Shown here: piece by piece, positions 54,755 to 64,000 of the stretch
Position numbering within the stretch: position 1 is the first letter of the stretch
How the letters are laid out: each line of letters opens with the position of its first letter
NCBI GenBank assembly: GCA_016930015.1
Contig: JAFGHR010000125.1
Span: forward strand, 1-64,000
Source: Anaerolineae bacterium
GTDB taxonomy: Bacteria > Chloroflexota > Anaerolineae > Aggregatilineales > Aggregatilineaceae
Length of the DNA: 64,000 nucleotides
Reading direction: 5' to 3'
Notes under the pieces: model-generated
What the model saw: only the letters and a program-made list of their open reading frames with translations
What the model was told of the DNA's origin: nothing
Databases searched by the model: none
Translations under genes and position numbers: made by a program

Positions 54755-56182
54755 ATGTTATCACGTCGAACATTGGTTGTTGTGTTCATAAGCAGTTTTA
54801 TTCTGGCTTTGTTTGCCGTGCCAGTTGTCGCCCAGGACTCACTGGAACAGGTGATCGTTGCTCCCGATAACTCTTATCATTTCCGGCTGCCGGAGGGCTG
54901 GCTGGTATTGCCCGGTGATGGTGGCACACATATCGCCGCCAGTTCAGAGAGTGCGTTTCAGACCTTGTTGGGCGGTGAGGGAGCCCAACCCGGCGACATC
55001 GTGGTGCTGGTGGCCGGGCCGGACACCATCGCAGGCGAAATCGGGATCGCACCCGGCACCGACCTGGAAACAGCGGCTGCGACGTTTGGCAGCGATATGG
55101 GAGGCGATATGGCTTTGACGTTTGGCGATATCGAGATACTGGATATCCCGGACGGTCGAAAAGCCGCCTACAACCAAACGGTGGAAGGTGGCGAGCAGCC
55201 TGCCGCTTTTTATCTCCTCGACGATGGCAGCGGCCAATTGATCGCCGTTGTATTCCTGGCCACCGACGACGACCTCACAGCCCAGGCAGATTTATTGTAT
55301 GAGATCGCCATCTCAGCGCAGCTTGGCGGCGCCGAGATGCCCGATGTCGCGCTTGAATCCGCGGAACTGGTGTGGGTGAAGCCGGATGTGTTTGAGAACA
55401 TCGACGGGGCGCTGCTGGTCACCGAAGACACCATTTTTGTCTCGGACGGGGTCAGCGGCATTCAAGTGTATTCGCTTGACGGCGAACTGACCGGCACGAT
55501 CACCAATGATGAACTCCTTGTGCCTACATCGCTGGCGTTGGCTGAAAATGGCAATATCTGGGTGGCAGACGGCTTCGGGAACATAGTCGCCCAGGTATCG
55601 CTGGATGGTGAGCTGGTGATGTCCTTCGGCGGTGAGGATGTTTTTAGCGGCATAAGCCCCGATTTTGTCGCCGTCGGCCCGGACGGTAGCCTGTACGCCA
55701 ACGACAGCCGCGATGAAGGTACCTGGATGCAGGTGTGGAGCCCGGACGGCGAGTTCTTGTCCGAGTTCCAGATTGGCACCGCCGAGTCGTACATCTGGAA
55801 TATTGACATGGGGCCGGACGGCAATCTGTACGTCGTTGATCTTGGATCGGGGATTCTCGTTTATGACCTGGCGGGTAACCTGATCAATGAAAATTTCGCC
55901 GCCAGTGAAACCTTTTTCCGTTATGTTCCGGTGTTTGTGGCCCTCGACGACGGCACGTTCGTCATGGCTGCCGAAATTTTAGAGAGTGAAGACGAGGCGA
56001 TGGAAATCGTCCACCTCGATGCCGAAGGCAGCGTGATAGGGCGGTTTGCAGCGGCTGATCTGGGGCTCGAAGCGCTGTACAATCCGCTGGATTTCGCCCT
56101 GACAGCCGACGGCGATCTGATCGTCACCGATGGTAACATGGATGGTTCGCAGCTATTCCGGATCACCCTCACCGCGCCGTAG
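54755..56182 (+). CDS. Secreted NHL-like beta-propeller protein
   Basis: A 475-residue exported protein. The signal peptide ends PVVA before QDSLEQVIV. The N-terminal 150 residues resemble a PsbP/DUF1795-type domain (YHFRLPEGWLVLPGDG), then about 300 residues form six or so NHL/SMP-30-like blades: LALAENGNIWVADGFGNIVAQ, VAVGPDGSLYANDSRDEGTW, IDMGPDGNLYVVDLGSGILVYD. No transmembrane helix follows the signal, so it is secreted or wall-associated. Role unknown, likely binding. Confidence 0.75.
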   Translation: MLSRRTLVVVFISSFILALFAVPVVAQDSLEQVIVAPDNSYHFRLPEGWLVLPGDGGTHIAASSESAFQTLLGGEGAQPGDIVVLVAGPDTIAGEIGIAPGTDLETAAATFGSDMGGDMALTFGDIEILDIPDGRKAAYNQTVEGGEQPAAFYLLDDGSGQLIAVVFLATDDDLTAQADLLYEIAISAQLGGAEMPDVALESAELVWVKPDVFENIDGALLVTEDTIFVSDGVSGIQVYSLDGELTGTITNDELLVPTSLALAENGNIWVADGFGNIVAQVSLDGELVMSFGGEDVFSGISPDFVAVGPDGSLYANDSRDEGTWMQVWSPDGEFLSEFQIGTAESYIWNIDMGPDGNLYVVDLGSGILVYDLAGNLINENFAASETFFRYVPVFVALDDGTFVMAAEILESEDEAMEIVHLDAEGSVIGRFAAADLGLEALYNPLDFALTADGDLIVTDGNMDGSQLFRITLTAP

Positions 56183-56254
56183 GCCGCCCGGGTAAAGGCA
56201 TAACCCTGGCCGGAAAAGACCTGTATGCGTGTCGTTAATCCCGCTCATGTGTCA

Positions 56255-56287
56255 CCAGTGGATGCACTTGTGCATCCACTGGTTTTT
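56255..56287 (+). terminator. Intrinsic terminator after the beta-propeller gene
   Basis: A perfect 12-bp stem, CCAGTGGATGCA (56255-56266) with TGCATCCACTGG (56271-56282), a 4-base loop and then TTTTT. Confidence 0.93.
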
Positions 56288-56584
56288 AATCGAAGATGAC
56301 GGGGCCAGCATGGATTACCAGCGCGGCGCGGTCACACGCGTGCGCCTGGCCATTGACGCCGCCCTACAACCGGATCGAATGTGTGCCGCCGCCCGGGTGA
56401 CTCGCGCCCGGTCCGCGCAGGCGGCGGCACGGTTTCCACCGGTGACCGGGAGCGGCAGCGCGTTGTTATCACGGTTTAGTCTGCGTTTACAGGTGGCGGC
56501 GTAAGGGTATGTGATACTGCGAAACGTCGATGTTATGTATAATCCACACAACACGTGTTGACATAATCTGACTGCTGCCTGACT
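56288..56584. other. Region upstream of the CHASE2 cyclase
   Basis: About 300 bases. It has a large GC-rich stem-loop, TGCCGCCGCC (56384-56393) with GGCGGCGGCA (56420-56429) and an inner CCGGG/CCCGG pair, and a TATAAT at 56538-56543. A 64-codon Arg/Ala-rich frame (56310-56504) lacks a clear ribosome site, so I do not call it a gene. AACACGTGTT (56550-56559) is a short palindrome near the cyclase start. Confidence 0.5.
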
Positions 56585-58573
56585 ATGCGCGTTCCGAAAA
56601 AACGCCTGCGCAAACGCCTGATTACGCTGGTTTTTACGCCTCGACGCCCGCTCCGCCGCCTGGCGAGTGGGCTGGTCGTGGGTATTTTTGTCGGCGGCCT
56701 GATGGCGCTGGGGCTGTGGTTTAACCTGTTTAACGATGTACGGCTTCAGTTCAAGGATGCGCTGTACCAGCCCCGCGCAACGCGTAACATCGTCACGATT
56801 GTCGCCATCGATGATGCCAGCCTGGATGCATATGGCCGCTCGACGGTGGATTGGTCGCGCAGTGTATACATTGACCTGATCAACACGCTGCAGGAAGGCG
56901 GGGCACGCGTGATCGTGTTTGACGTGCTGTTCACCGTGCCCAGTGAAGATGACGCCGCCCTGGCCGACACCATGCGGCAGGCCCGTAATATTATCGAGCC
57001 GGTGGTGGGCAGCCAGAACCGCGTCAGGCCGACCACAAAAGCCGGTGACCTGATCGCGTATGATCACTTTATTTACCCGGCACCCGAACTTGAAGCGGCG
57101 GCGATGAGCCTGGGCCATGTGAACGTGGTCCCTGACGGCGATAATTTTGTGCGCAAAATCCCGCTGTTTGTGCTGGAAGACGGGCAGCCGATCCCGGCGC
57201 TGGGTTTGGCCGCGTACCTGGAATACCTGCGCATGCTGCCCGAAATGGTAGAGATCGATACCGACAGGGTGCGTTTTGCCGGGCGCGATCTGCCGACTGA
57301 CAGCAACGGGCGTATGCTCGTGTATTTCTTCGGGCCGCCGTCAAAAGTGAACCAGGGCGGGACGTTCCCGGCCTATTCGCTGGTGGACGTGGTCGAGGGC
57401 CGCGTATCGCCGGATGTGTTTCAGGACCAGATCGTGCTCATTGGCGTGATGGACGCCGTCGGCCTGCCCGACAGTTACCCGACTCCCATGACCGACGGTG
57501 ACCAGATGTTCGGGGTTGAGATTCACGCCAACCTGATCGAGACGATCCACCAGGCGCTGCCGCGTTTCCAGGCGGATATCGATTGGAAACTGGATTTGAA
57601 GCTGTTCAAGCTGCCGCTGTACAAGGGCACAACATCGTTTCCGCTGCACGAGCAGCCGCTCAACAAACAGCTTCTGATCACGTTCTTGATGGCGATCGGT
57701 GCCGGGGCGCTGCTGCCGTTTTTGCGCTGGTACGTGGGGCTGCTGGGGACGGTATTGATCTTTGCCTTCTACACGTTTTGGGCCTCGGTGAGCTTCACCG
57801 TCAACGCCTACGTGGTCGAAATGTTGTTCCCAGGGATGTCACTGGGATTTACCTTCCTGGGCACGATGATCGTGATCTTTGTGTTTGAAGAACGCCGCCG
57901 GAACCAGATCAACGACCTGTTCAGCCGCTACGTGTCCAGCGAGATCGCGCAAAAAATTGTCGAAGCGTTCGACCAGGGCAAACTCGAACTGGGCGGTGAA
58001 GAACGCGAGATCACGGTGCTGTTTGCCGACATTCGCGGCTTTACCACGCTGTCCGAGGGCCTGCCGCCCTTTGACGTGGTGGCCCTGCTGAATACGTTTT
58101 TGGAAGAAATGAACGCCATCGTCATGAATCACGGCGGCGCGATCAACAAGTATATCGGCGATAACCTGATGGCCTTCTGGAACGCGCCGTACCCGCAGGA
58201 TGATCACGCGTGGCGAGCGGTCCGGGCCGGGCTGGAAATGTTAACGGTCATCAAAGAGCTAAATGAAAAACACCGCTTCGTCACGCCGCTCCAGTTTGGG
58301 ATCGGCATCAACACCGGCGTGGTAGTCGTGGGCAACATTGGATCACAACGCCGGTTGGAATACACACCCATCGGCGACGTGGTCAACGTGGCGTCCCGCC
58401 TGAGTGGGATCGCGCCCGGTGAAACGTGTTATGTCGGCGAGCAAACATACGCGCTGGTGAGCAGTCGTGTTCGCCCGGTTGAAAAACACCGGCTCGAACT
58501 CAAGGGCAAACACGAACCGGTTGACGTGTACGAGCTTCGCCCCGATTCGATCATCCAGACGCCGGAACCGTAA
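56585..58573 (+). CDS. CHASE2-domain class III adenylate/guanylate cyclase
   Basis: A 662-residue membrane cyclase. One helix near residue 35, an extracellular CHASE2 domain (about 45-360) and three membrane helices (ITFLMAIGAGALLPFL, WYVGLLGTVLIFAFYTFWASV, LFPGMSLGFTFLGTMIVIFVF) precede the class III cyclase domain (about 470-640). Asp482 in LFADIRGFTTL and Asp in NKYIGDNLMAFWN bind metal; GDVVNVASRLSG has the catalytic Asn and Arg. All needed residues appear present, so it likely makes cAMP or cGMP. CHASE2 senses an unknown extracytoplasmic signal. Confidence 0.93.
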   Translation: MRVPKKRLRKRLITLVFTPRRPLRRLASGLVVGIFVGGLMALGLWFNLFNDVRLQFKDALYQPRATRNIVTIVAIDDASLDAYGRSTVDWSRSVYIDLINTLQEGGARVIVFDVLFTVPSEDDAALADTMRQARNIIEPVVGSQNRVRPTTKAGDLIAYDHFIYPAPELEAAAMSLGHVNVVPDGDNFVRKIPLFVLEDGQPIPALGLAAYLEYLRMLPEMVEIDTDRVRFAGRDLPTDSNGRMLVYFFGPPSKVNQGGTFPAYSLVDVVEGRVSPDVFQDQIVLIGVMDAVGLPDSYPTPMTDGDQMFGVEIHANLIETIHQALPRFQADIDWKLDLKLFKLPLYKGTTSFPLHEQPLNKQLLITFLMAIGAGALLPFLRWYVGLLGTVLIFAFYTFWASVSFTVNAYVVEMLFPGMSLGFTFLGTMIVIFVFEERRRNQINDLFSRYVSSEIAQKIVEAFDQGKLELGGEEREITVLFADIRGFTTLSEGLPPFDVVALLNTFLEEMNAIVMNHGGAINKYIGDNLMAFWNAPYPQDDHAWRAVRAGLEMLTVIKELNEKHRFVTPLQFGIGINTGVVVVGNIGSQRRLEYTPIGDVVNVASRLSGIAPGETCYVGEQTYALVSSRVRPVEKHRLELKGKHEPVDVYELRPDSIIQTPEP

Positions 58574-58831
58574 GCCATTTCCGCCGGATTTATCCGGCAG
58601 CTAACAAAAGGTATGGTGAGTAGAACAACAGGAGTAGCAGTTACAATGCGGTAAAAATGCGGGTTGGTATGGGTAATCATCGGCATCGTGTTGATCGTGC
58701 AAGGGCCTGTTCTGTTTTATTGACAAATACTTTCGGCATGGTCAGGTTTTTTTTATAATGAAGCCAGTACACAAACGGGGGGGGACAGGTCGTATTGGTG
58801 AGGGATGTATTTTTTGTGATTGGGAGGAACA

Positions 58832-60106
58832 GTGGCTCGCCGCGAAGAATCAGCAGTTAATTACCCCGACATACTCGGTGCCATCACGGGCGGCGTGCGT
58901 TTTAATGCCGATGTAGTGCAATGCGCCCTGGCCGTGCGCCCGGCTCAAGTTTCCGCCGGAGCGTTTTTTGAAACGATTTTATTGGTTCAAAATGCCTCTG
59001 ATATCGACGTTGATGTGGTGGTCAATCCCGTCTTGCCAGAACGCGATGCCGGTAACGGGCGGGGCCGCTTTATGACCAAAAGCAGCCGCCTGCGTATCGG
59101 GTTACGCCCTGCCGAGGTTGGTTTTGTTTCCCTGCCGATCTCAACGTCACCCAAAACGGTATTGGGGGCCGACTATCAGATCGGGATGGACATCAGCATC
59201 AAGCGCGTCGGGAAACGGCCTCAGCGTGTCCGTGACGTGAATGGCGGCGGCGGTTTTTTGATTCAGGAATTGCCGGCTGAAACCCAGCGGTACGTGACCG
59301 AACTCCGGCAGAGCGGCTTTTCGGTGGATACCGGCGGGCGGAAGAATCACCTGTGTGCACGCCTGGAAATGTTAGCGCCGACAATCAGCGACCTGAAAGA
59401 ACTCAAACCGTCGTGGATCAGCTTGTGGACCATACGCGACTATATGGATGAGTATTCTATTGCAGAAAAAATATGGGATAAGCTGCAACTGGCGCTGGGG
59501 CAGATGGACCGTGAACGGGTGTTTATGCCGCTGCTGAAAGCCACGCAAGACCATTTTCAAGCGTGCCATTACCCGCTGCATCCCCCCGAAGCGATCTACG
59601 TGACCAAGCTGTTGACATTGATCCTGGAGTACGGGATTGTTGAGCCAACGCCCGATGAGCCAAACCCACCCTGGCCGGATTGGTTTGTCCAAACATGCCG
59701 GTTGATGTTTCAGGAACCCGTATTGGCTAATCAGATTGAACACCTGGTTGGCAACCTGGTATACAGCGATCTGGTATACGATGCCATCTTGCAGGGGTTT
59801 ATGATGGTCAGCACGGTGACCAATGAAGAATTTGGCACTGAAGAAGAAACGGCTGCATTTGCTGAAGATATCCGAACTGCGCTTAACGCACAACGTCCCC
59901 TTGATTTTTCGCGTGCTTATTTCCCGTTGATTTTGGGCGGATTGGTTGTCAATACACGCGTAACCATGCCGCGTGAACAGGTGCGCGAGACGGTGTTTAT
60001 CCTGTCGAAGGCGCTCAAAAAGCGTTATAACGAAAAGAACGCTGATAACACATTCATTTTTGACATGGCCGAAAAGCTGATCGAGCGCGCCCTGGACATT
60101 ACCTGA
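58832..60106 (+). CDS. Conserved protein of unknown function, paralogue A
   Basis: A 424-residue soluble protein not recognised as any family. The N-terminus starts near YPDILGAITGG and has a beta-sandwich-like region (ETILLVQNASDIDVDVVVNPVLP; LRPAEVGFVSLPI). The C-terminal half (about 190-424) is helical and ends KKRYNEKNADNTFIFDMAEKLIERALDI. It is clearly paralogous to the next gene. No signal peptide or membrane helix. GTG 58832 after GGGAGGA was chosen; an upstream in-frame start at 58820 is unlikely. A TATAAT at 58754-58759 may be the -10. Function unknown. Confidence 0.75.
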   Translation: MARREESAVNYPDILGAITGGVRFNADVVQCALAVRPAQVSAGAFFETILLVQNASDIDVDVVVNPVLPERDAGNGRGRFMTKSSRLRIGLRPAEVGFVSLPISTSPKTVLGADYQIGMDISIKRVGKRPQRVRDVNGGGGFLIQELPAETQRYVTELRQSGFSVDTGGRKNHLCARLEMLAPTISDLKELKPSWISLWTIRDYMDEYSIAEKIWDKLQLALGQMDRERVFMPLLKATQDHFQACHYPLHPPEAIYVTKLLTLILEYGIVEPTPDEPNPPWPDWFVQTCRLMFQEPVLANQIEHLVGNLVYSDLVYDAILQGFMMVSTVTNEEFGTEEETAAFAEDIRTALNAQRPLDFSRAYFPLILGGLVVNTRVTMPREQVRETVFILSKALKKRYNEKNADNTFIFDMAEKLIERALDIT

Positions 60107-60143
60107 TACAATCGCGGGTGAACGTTCAGGCTGGGAGCAAGGT

Positions 60144-61406
60144 ATGGTCAATTATTTCTACCCGGATATTCTGGGCACATTGTCTGACGATCGCCTGACA
60201 ATCGAAGATGTGATGCAGTGTGCGCTGGGCATTTTCCCCGCTGCAACCGCGCTGGGCCAACCGGCAGAAGCGCTGCTGCTGCTGCAAAACCTGACGGACC
60301 AACCGCTTGACGTTCAGATGGCCGTGCAGTTGCCGCAGCACGATCGCGGCGGCAACCTGGTAAATATCTTTACGCCCAAACCCCGGCTCAAGATCACACT
60401 ACCGGCGGCTGAGATCGGCATTTTGCACATACCGGTCACCCCCCACCCGCCGACGCAGCTTGGCGCCACTTACGATCTGTCTATTGATCTCACGGTCGAA
60501 AAGCCGGATCGGCTTAATCTGGTCCGGCCCCCATCGGGCGGTCACCAACCCAACTTGTTATCGATCTCACCGTTCCGGTTGGCCGTTCTGCGTGATATCA
60601 CGTTTTCGGCAAAGAGCCGCCACACAAACCAGATCAACGTGTCATTTGACGTGCTGTCCGGACGCTTTCCACCGCGCAGCGACGAACCCATGCCGCGCTA
60701 TGAGGCCCTGTGGACCATAAGCAACCTGGAACAGGAAGAAGCAAAAGCCCAGGAGATGGCCGGTGAGGCCCTGCGTTTCGCTCACAGCCTGACACGTCAA
60801 AATGCGTTTGAGCCGCTGCTTCAGCGCACCAAAGATGTCTTCGGTGACGGCGGTATGCCGCTGCATCCTGGTGAAGCGATGTTTATTTCCAAAGTGCTCA
60901 CCTATGTCATTGAAGACGGACTGGACCTGGAACCGGGTTTTTCGTTGGTTGACGGCAACTGGTTCAAGCGGCTGTGCTGGCTGATGGCACACACACCGGA
61001 TGCGCTCAACAATACCGATCACTTGATCAACCTGCTGTATTCTGCCGTGATGCGTGACGCGGTGATGGTCGGTTTCTGGATGGTCGGCCAGGATACCAAA
61101 GCCGATTTTGGTGATGAGCAGGAGCGCCTGAGCTTTACCAACCGGCTTATTGCGGCTGTCGAAGGGCGGCGCCCCTTCGCCCTCGAACATGTCTACGTGC
61201 CCCTCGTGATGAGCGGCACCCTGATGACGGCCCGGATGGCGGTCACGGGAGAAAATCCCTGGCACAGTCTCAACTTGCTCAGAGAAGCGCGAAATGGCCG
61301 GGTCCGGCTGGCTGATGCCAGTTTCCAGGAAGTGTTTGATATTCTCGACCGGTTGATGAACCGGGCCGAACGCCTGCTGCGGGAAATGCAAATCCCGCGT
61401 GAATAA
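60144..61406 (+). CDS. Conserved protein of unknown function, paralogue B
   Basis: A 420-residue protein paralogous to the preceding gene, 37 bases away. Shared elements in the same order: YPDILG near residue 6, MQCALGI, the sandwich core EALLLLQNLTDQPLDVQMAVQLP, LPAAEIGILHIPVTP, a MPLHPGEAMFISKVLTYVIEDG segment matching YPLHPPEAIYVTKLLTLILEYG, and FALEHVYVPLVMSGTLMTARMAV. Identity looks moderate (roughly a quarter to a third by eye). No known domain. The pair is co-transcribed in all likelihood and is followed by clpC. Confidence 0.75.
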   Translation: MVNYFYPDILGTLSDDRLTIEDVMQCALGIFPAATALGQPAEALLLLQNLTDQPLDVQMAVQLPQHDRGGNLVNIFTPKPRLKITLPAAEIGILHIPVTPHPPTQLGATYDLSIDLTVEKPDRLNLVRPPSGGHQPNLLSISPFRLAVLRDITFSAKSRHTNQINVSFDVLSGRFPPRSDEPMPRYEALWTISNLEQEEAKAQEMAGEALRFAHSLTRQNAFEPLLQRTKDVFGDGGMPLHPGEAMFISKVLTYVIEDGLDLEPGFSLVDGNWFKRLCWLMAHTPDALNNTDHLINLLYSAVMRDAVMVGFWMVGQDTKADFGDEQERLSFTNRLIAAVEGRRPFALEHVYVPLVMSGTLMTARMAVTGENPWHSLNLLREARNGRVRLADASFQEVFDILDRLMNRAERLLREMQIPRE

Positions 61407-61647
61407 ACACGGCGGCCTGTCACCCAGGCGTGATTGTCACGCCCGCCAACACGTCCTATGGTTTTCTGATTTCATATCTATACGAATCTGATAGTCCAGG
61501 GTTATCTTTCGGTGTACACTTTAAAGTGTGGCAGCATAGCGTCACGCGAACACGCCTGTCTGTTATGGTTGCCGGTTCCGGATTGGTTGACATTTCCCGG
61601 CAACGGATTGATCACTTGCAGACTGTATCAATGAGGAACTCTCGCTT

Positions 61648-64000
61648 ATGATGCGCTTTGACCGATTTACCGAGCGTGCCCAAGATGCCGCTGTCAGAGC
61701 TTACGAAACCTTGCAGCGCTACGGGCACAATCAGGTTGATACCGAACATATGCTGTTGGCGCTGCTCGAACAACCAGAAGGTGTTATCCCGCAGATGCTG
61801 GAAAAGATGAAGGTGGATCAAGAAGCGATCCGCCGACGTCTTGACGAAGTGCTAAAAGCCAGCCCCAAAGCCGCGATCTACGGCGGTGGTGCGGGTCAGG
61901 TTTTTATCACGCCGCGCGTCAAGCGGGTAGTCGATATCGCCAACGAAGAAGCCAACCGCCTGAAAGATGAATACATCAGCACCGAGCACCTCTTTTTGGC
62001 GATTTTGAGCGAACGGCGTACCGCTGTCGCCCGCATCCTGGCCGAAGCGGGCGTGACAAAAGAACGCGTTCTGGAAGTGATCAAGGAAGTTCGCGGGGGC
62101 CAGCGCGTAACCGACCCCCAGGCCGAAACGCGCTATCGCACCCTGGAAAAATACAGCCGCGACCTGACGCGCCTGGCTACCGAAGGCCAGCTTGACCCCG
62201 TGATCGGGCGCGATGACGAAATTCTACGCGTGATCCAGATTTTGAGCCGCCGCACCAAAAACAACCCCGTGTTGATCGGTGAAGCCGGGGTGGGCAAAAC
62301 AGCCATTGTCGAAGGACTGGCCCAACAGATCGCCGGTAACGACGTGCCCGAAATCCTGATGGGTAAACGCGTGGTCAGCCTGGACCTGGGCGGCATGATC
62401 GCGGGCAGCCGGTTCCGTGGCGAGTTCGAAGAACGGCTCAAAGCCGCTATCGAGGAAATTCACCGCTCCGAAGGTGAGATCATCCTGTTTATCGACGAGC
62501 TGCATCAAGTGGTAGGGGCCGGTGCCGCCTCTGGGGCGCTGGATGCCAGTAACATGATGAAACCGGCGCTGGCACGTGGCGAGTTAAACTGCATCGGTGC
62601 GACTACGTTAGACGAGTACCGCCAGTATATTGAGCGCGACTCAGCGCTGGATCGCCGTTTTGCGCCGGTCTATGTTGAGGAACCATCCGTCGAAGAAACG
62701 ATCGCAATGCTGCACGGGCTGCGTGATCGTTACGAAGCCCACCACAAAATCACATATTCGGACGAAGCCCTGATCGCTGCCGCACGGCTCAGCCATCGTT
62801 ACGTGACCGACCGCAAACTGCCCGACAAAGCCATTGACCTGATGGACGAGGCGGCATCCAAAATCCGCGTGGCGCTGTACTCCATGCCGGATGATCTCAA
62901 GAACATGAAAAAAGAGCTGGCCCGGTTGGCGTCGGAAGAAGAAGATGCCAGCCTGGTTCGTGACTATGAACGCGCCGCGATGATCAAGTCCAACCGGCTT
63001 AAGCTGGAACAAGACTTTGAAACCGAGCGCGAACGCTGGCAGCGCGAGCATACCCTGGACGAAGTGGTAGACGATGGTGATATCGCCGAGATCGTCGCCC
63101 AGTGGACGGGTATCCCGGTCAGCCAGATGATGGAAACCGAAGCTGATAAACTGCTGCGCATGGAAGACTTTTTGCACAAGCGCATCATCGGGCAAGATCA
63201 GGCGGTGGTGGCTATCGCGGATGCGATCCGGCGCGCGCGCAGCGGCCTGAAGGACCCCCGGCGGCCCATCGGCTCGTTTATCTTCCTGGGCAGCAGTGGT
63301 GTCGGAAAAACCGAGCTGGCTAAAGCGCTGGCAGAATTCCTGTTTGATGACGAAGACGCCCTGATTCGTATTGACATGAGCGAATACCGCGAACAGCATA
63401 CGGTCAGCCGCCTGTTTGGCGCGCCGCCCGGTTACGTGGGTTATGAAGAAGGCGGCCAGCTCACCGAAGCCGTCCGCCGCCGGCCTTACCGCGTGGTGTT
63501 ATTCGACGAGATCGAAAAAGCGCACCCCGAAGTCTGGAATACACTCATGCAGATTTTGGAAGACGGGCGCATGACCGATGGCCAGGGGCACGCGGTAGAC
63601 TTCCGCAATGCCGTGATCATCATGACCAGCAACCTGGGTACTGAGTTCGCTCGCAAAGGTGGCGCATTGGGTTTTGTGCCGGATGGTAATCCCGAACTGG
63701 TCGCCGATCACAAGAAGATTCAAGACGCCATGCGTAAAACGTTCCGGCCCGAATTTCTGAATCGGATCGACGAGATCATCATCTTCGAGGCGCTCACGCT
63801 TGAAGAGGTCGAGAGAATTGTAGACCTGCAAATGCACGAAATCGCGATCCGGTTGGAAGAACAGGGCCTGTACATCGCCCTGCACGAGGATGCACGCCGT
63901 AAGCTGGCTACAGTCGGGTTTGATCCGGATTTCGGCGCGCGCCCGCTGCGCCGTGCGCTACAGCGCTACGTCGAAAGCCCGCTGAGCGTGCAGCTTCTTA
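61648..64000 (+). CDS. clpC: ATP-dependent Clp protease ATP-binding subunit ClpC (partial, C-terminus cut)
   Basis: Hsp100 unfoldase that feeds substrates to ClpP. About 784 residues are visible. Clp_N repeats ([34 protein letters not shown]), AAA-1 with Walker [10 protein letters not shown] and Walker [10 protein letters not shown], then a UVR-like middle segment ([19 protein letters not shown]) that marks ClpC rather than ClpB, and AAA-2 with [21 protein letters not shown] and a ClpC C-terminal domain. GAGGA (61633-61637) precedes ATG 61648. The end lies beyond the window. It follows the two unknown paralogues by 241 bases. Confidence 0.95.
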   Translation, partial: MMRFDRFTERAQDAAVRAYETLQRYGHNQVDTEHMLLALLEQPEGVIPQMLEKMKVDQEAIRRRLDEVLKASPKAAIYGGGAGQVFITPRVKRVVDIANEEANRLKDEYISTEHLFLAILSERRTAVARILAEAGVTKERVLEVIKEVRGGQRVTDPQAETRYRTLEKYSRDLTRLATEGQLDPVIGRDDEILRVIQILSRRTKNNPVLIGEAGVGKTAIVEGLAQQIAGNDVPEILMGKRVVSLDLGGMIAGSRFRGEFEERLKAAIEEIHRSEGEIILFIDELHQVVGAGAASGALDASNMMKPALARGELNCIGATTLDEYRQYIERDSALDRRFAPVYVEEPSVEETIAMLHGLRDRYEAHHKITYSDEALIAAARLSHRYVTDRKLPDKAIDLMDEAASKIRVALYSMPDDLKNMKKELARLASEEEDASLVRDYERAAMIKSNRLKLEQDFETERERWQREHTLDEVVDDGDIAEIVAQWTGIPVSQMMETEADKLLRMEDFLHKRIIGQDQAVVAIADAIRRARSGLKDPRRPIGSFIFLGSSGVGKTELAKALAEFLFDDEDALIRIDMSEYREQHTVSRLFGAPPGYVGYEEGGQLTEAVRRRPYRVVLFDEIEKAHPEVWNTLMQILEDGRMTDGQGHAVDFRNAVIIMTSNLGTEFARKGGALGFVPDGNPELVADHKKIQDAMRKTFRPEFLNRIDEIIIFEALTLEEVERIVDLQMHEIAIRLEEQGLYIALHEDARRKLATVGFDPDFGARPLRRALQRYVESPLSVQLL

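Noticed and set aside
58720-58759. TTGACA and TATAAT upstream of paralogue A as one promoter
   Set aside because: The spacing is 28 bases, too long for a standard sigma-70 promoter. Only the TATAAT is noted.

Overview
The window looks like chromosomal DNA of a Chloroflexota bacterium, probably Anaerolineae-like. This is inferred from gene content and moderately GC-rich codon use, not from a marker tree. Supporting traits are a one-piece pyruvate:ferredoxin oxidoreductase, ClpC with a UVR-type linker, extracytoplasmic bactofilin-like and VanW proteins, a DUF6391 protein, two sortases in an apparently simple envelope, a class III cyclase with a CHASE2 sensor, and a short Thermus-like EF-Ts. No phage, transposase, CRISPR array or rRNA was seen. 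Almost all of it is ordinary core genome with short intergenic gaps.

Layout. 1-2246: a sugar ABC transporter binding protein (cut by the window edge) diverges from a ROK repressor; each promoter carries an operator of identical 11-3-11 architecture. 2344-5049: a single-domain response regulator, tRNA-Val(CAC) and a NarL-type histidine kinase. 5165-12136 (minus): a cell-envelope and translation cluster, prfA-prmC-sua5, then murJ, a methyltransferase and a sortase. 12326-15814 (minus): two secreted proteins and a sirtuin. 16084-17482: gatC and a receiver/GGDEF protein degenerate in both domains. 17550-19900 (minus): rpsB, tsf, pyrH. 20320-24169: a Lon-type substrate-binding protein, a hotdog thioesterase, a secreted alpha/beta hydrolase, tRNA-Arg(CCG), an EthD-YbaK fusion and a small membrane protein. 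24263-33020: VanW, Kef antiporter plus PII-like protein, radA behind a putative SOS box, nadK, a zinc-ribbon membrane protein and recN. 33037-42173: ada, amrS, a Kbl/BioF aminotransferase, a frameshifted metallo-hydrolase, a STAS protein, holA, DUF6391, a second sortase and a HAD phosphatase. 42530-52749: nifJ, a response regulator behind a perfect palindrome, and a 1962-residue alpha-2-macroglobulin. 53006-64000: pncB, a secreted beta-propeller, the CHASE2 cyclase, a tandem pair of unrecognised paralogous proteins and the start of clpC.

How parts fit together. Genome maintenance (radA, recN, ada, holA) and protein quality control (clpC, Lon-domain protein) sit near nucleotide and NAD metabolism (nadK, pncB, sirtuin). 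Envelope functions (murJ, sortases, VanW, A2M, secreted beta-propellers) recur throughout. Four of six exported proteins share a predicted signal-peptidase site followed by Gln-Asp.

The best candidates for something undescribed are the paired unknown proteins at 58832-61406 upstream of clpC, the 78-bp inverted-repeat element present twice, the Kef/PII-like pair, the EthD-YbaK fusion, and the integral-membrane DUF6391 protein with an HxxEH motif.
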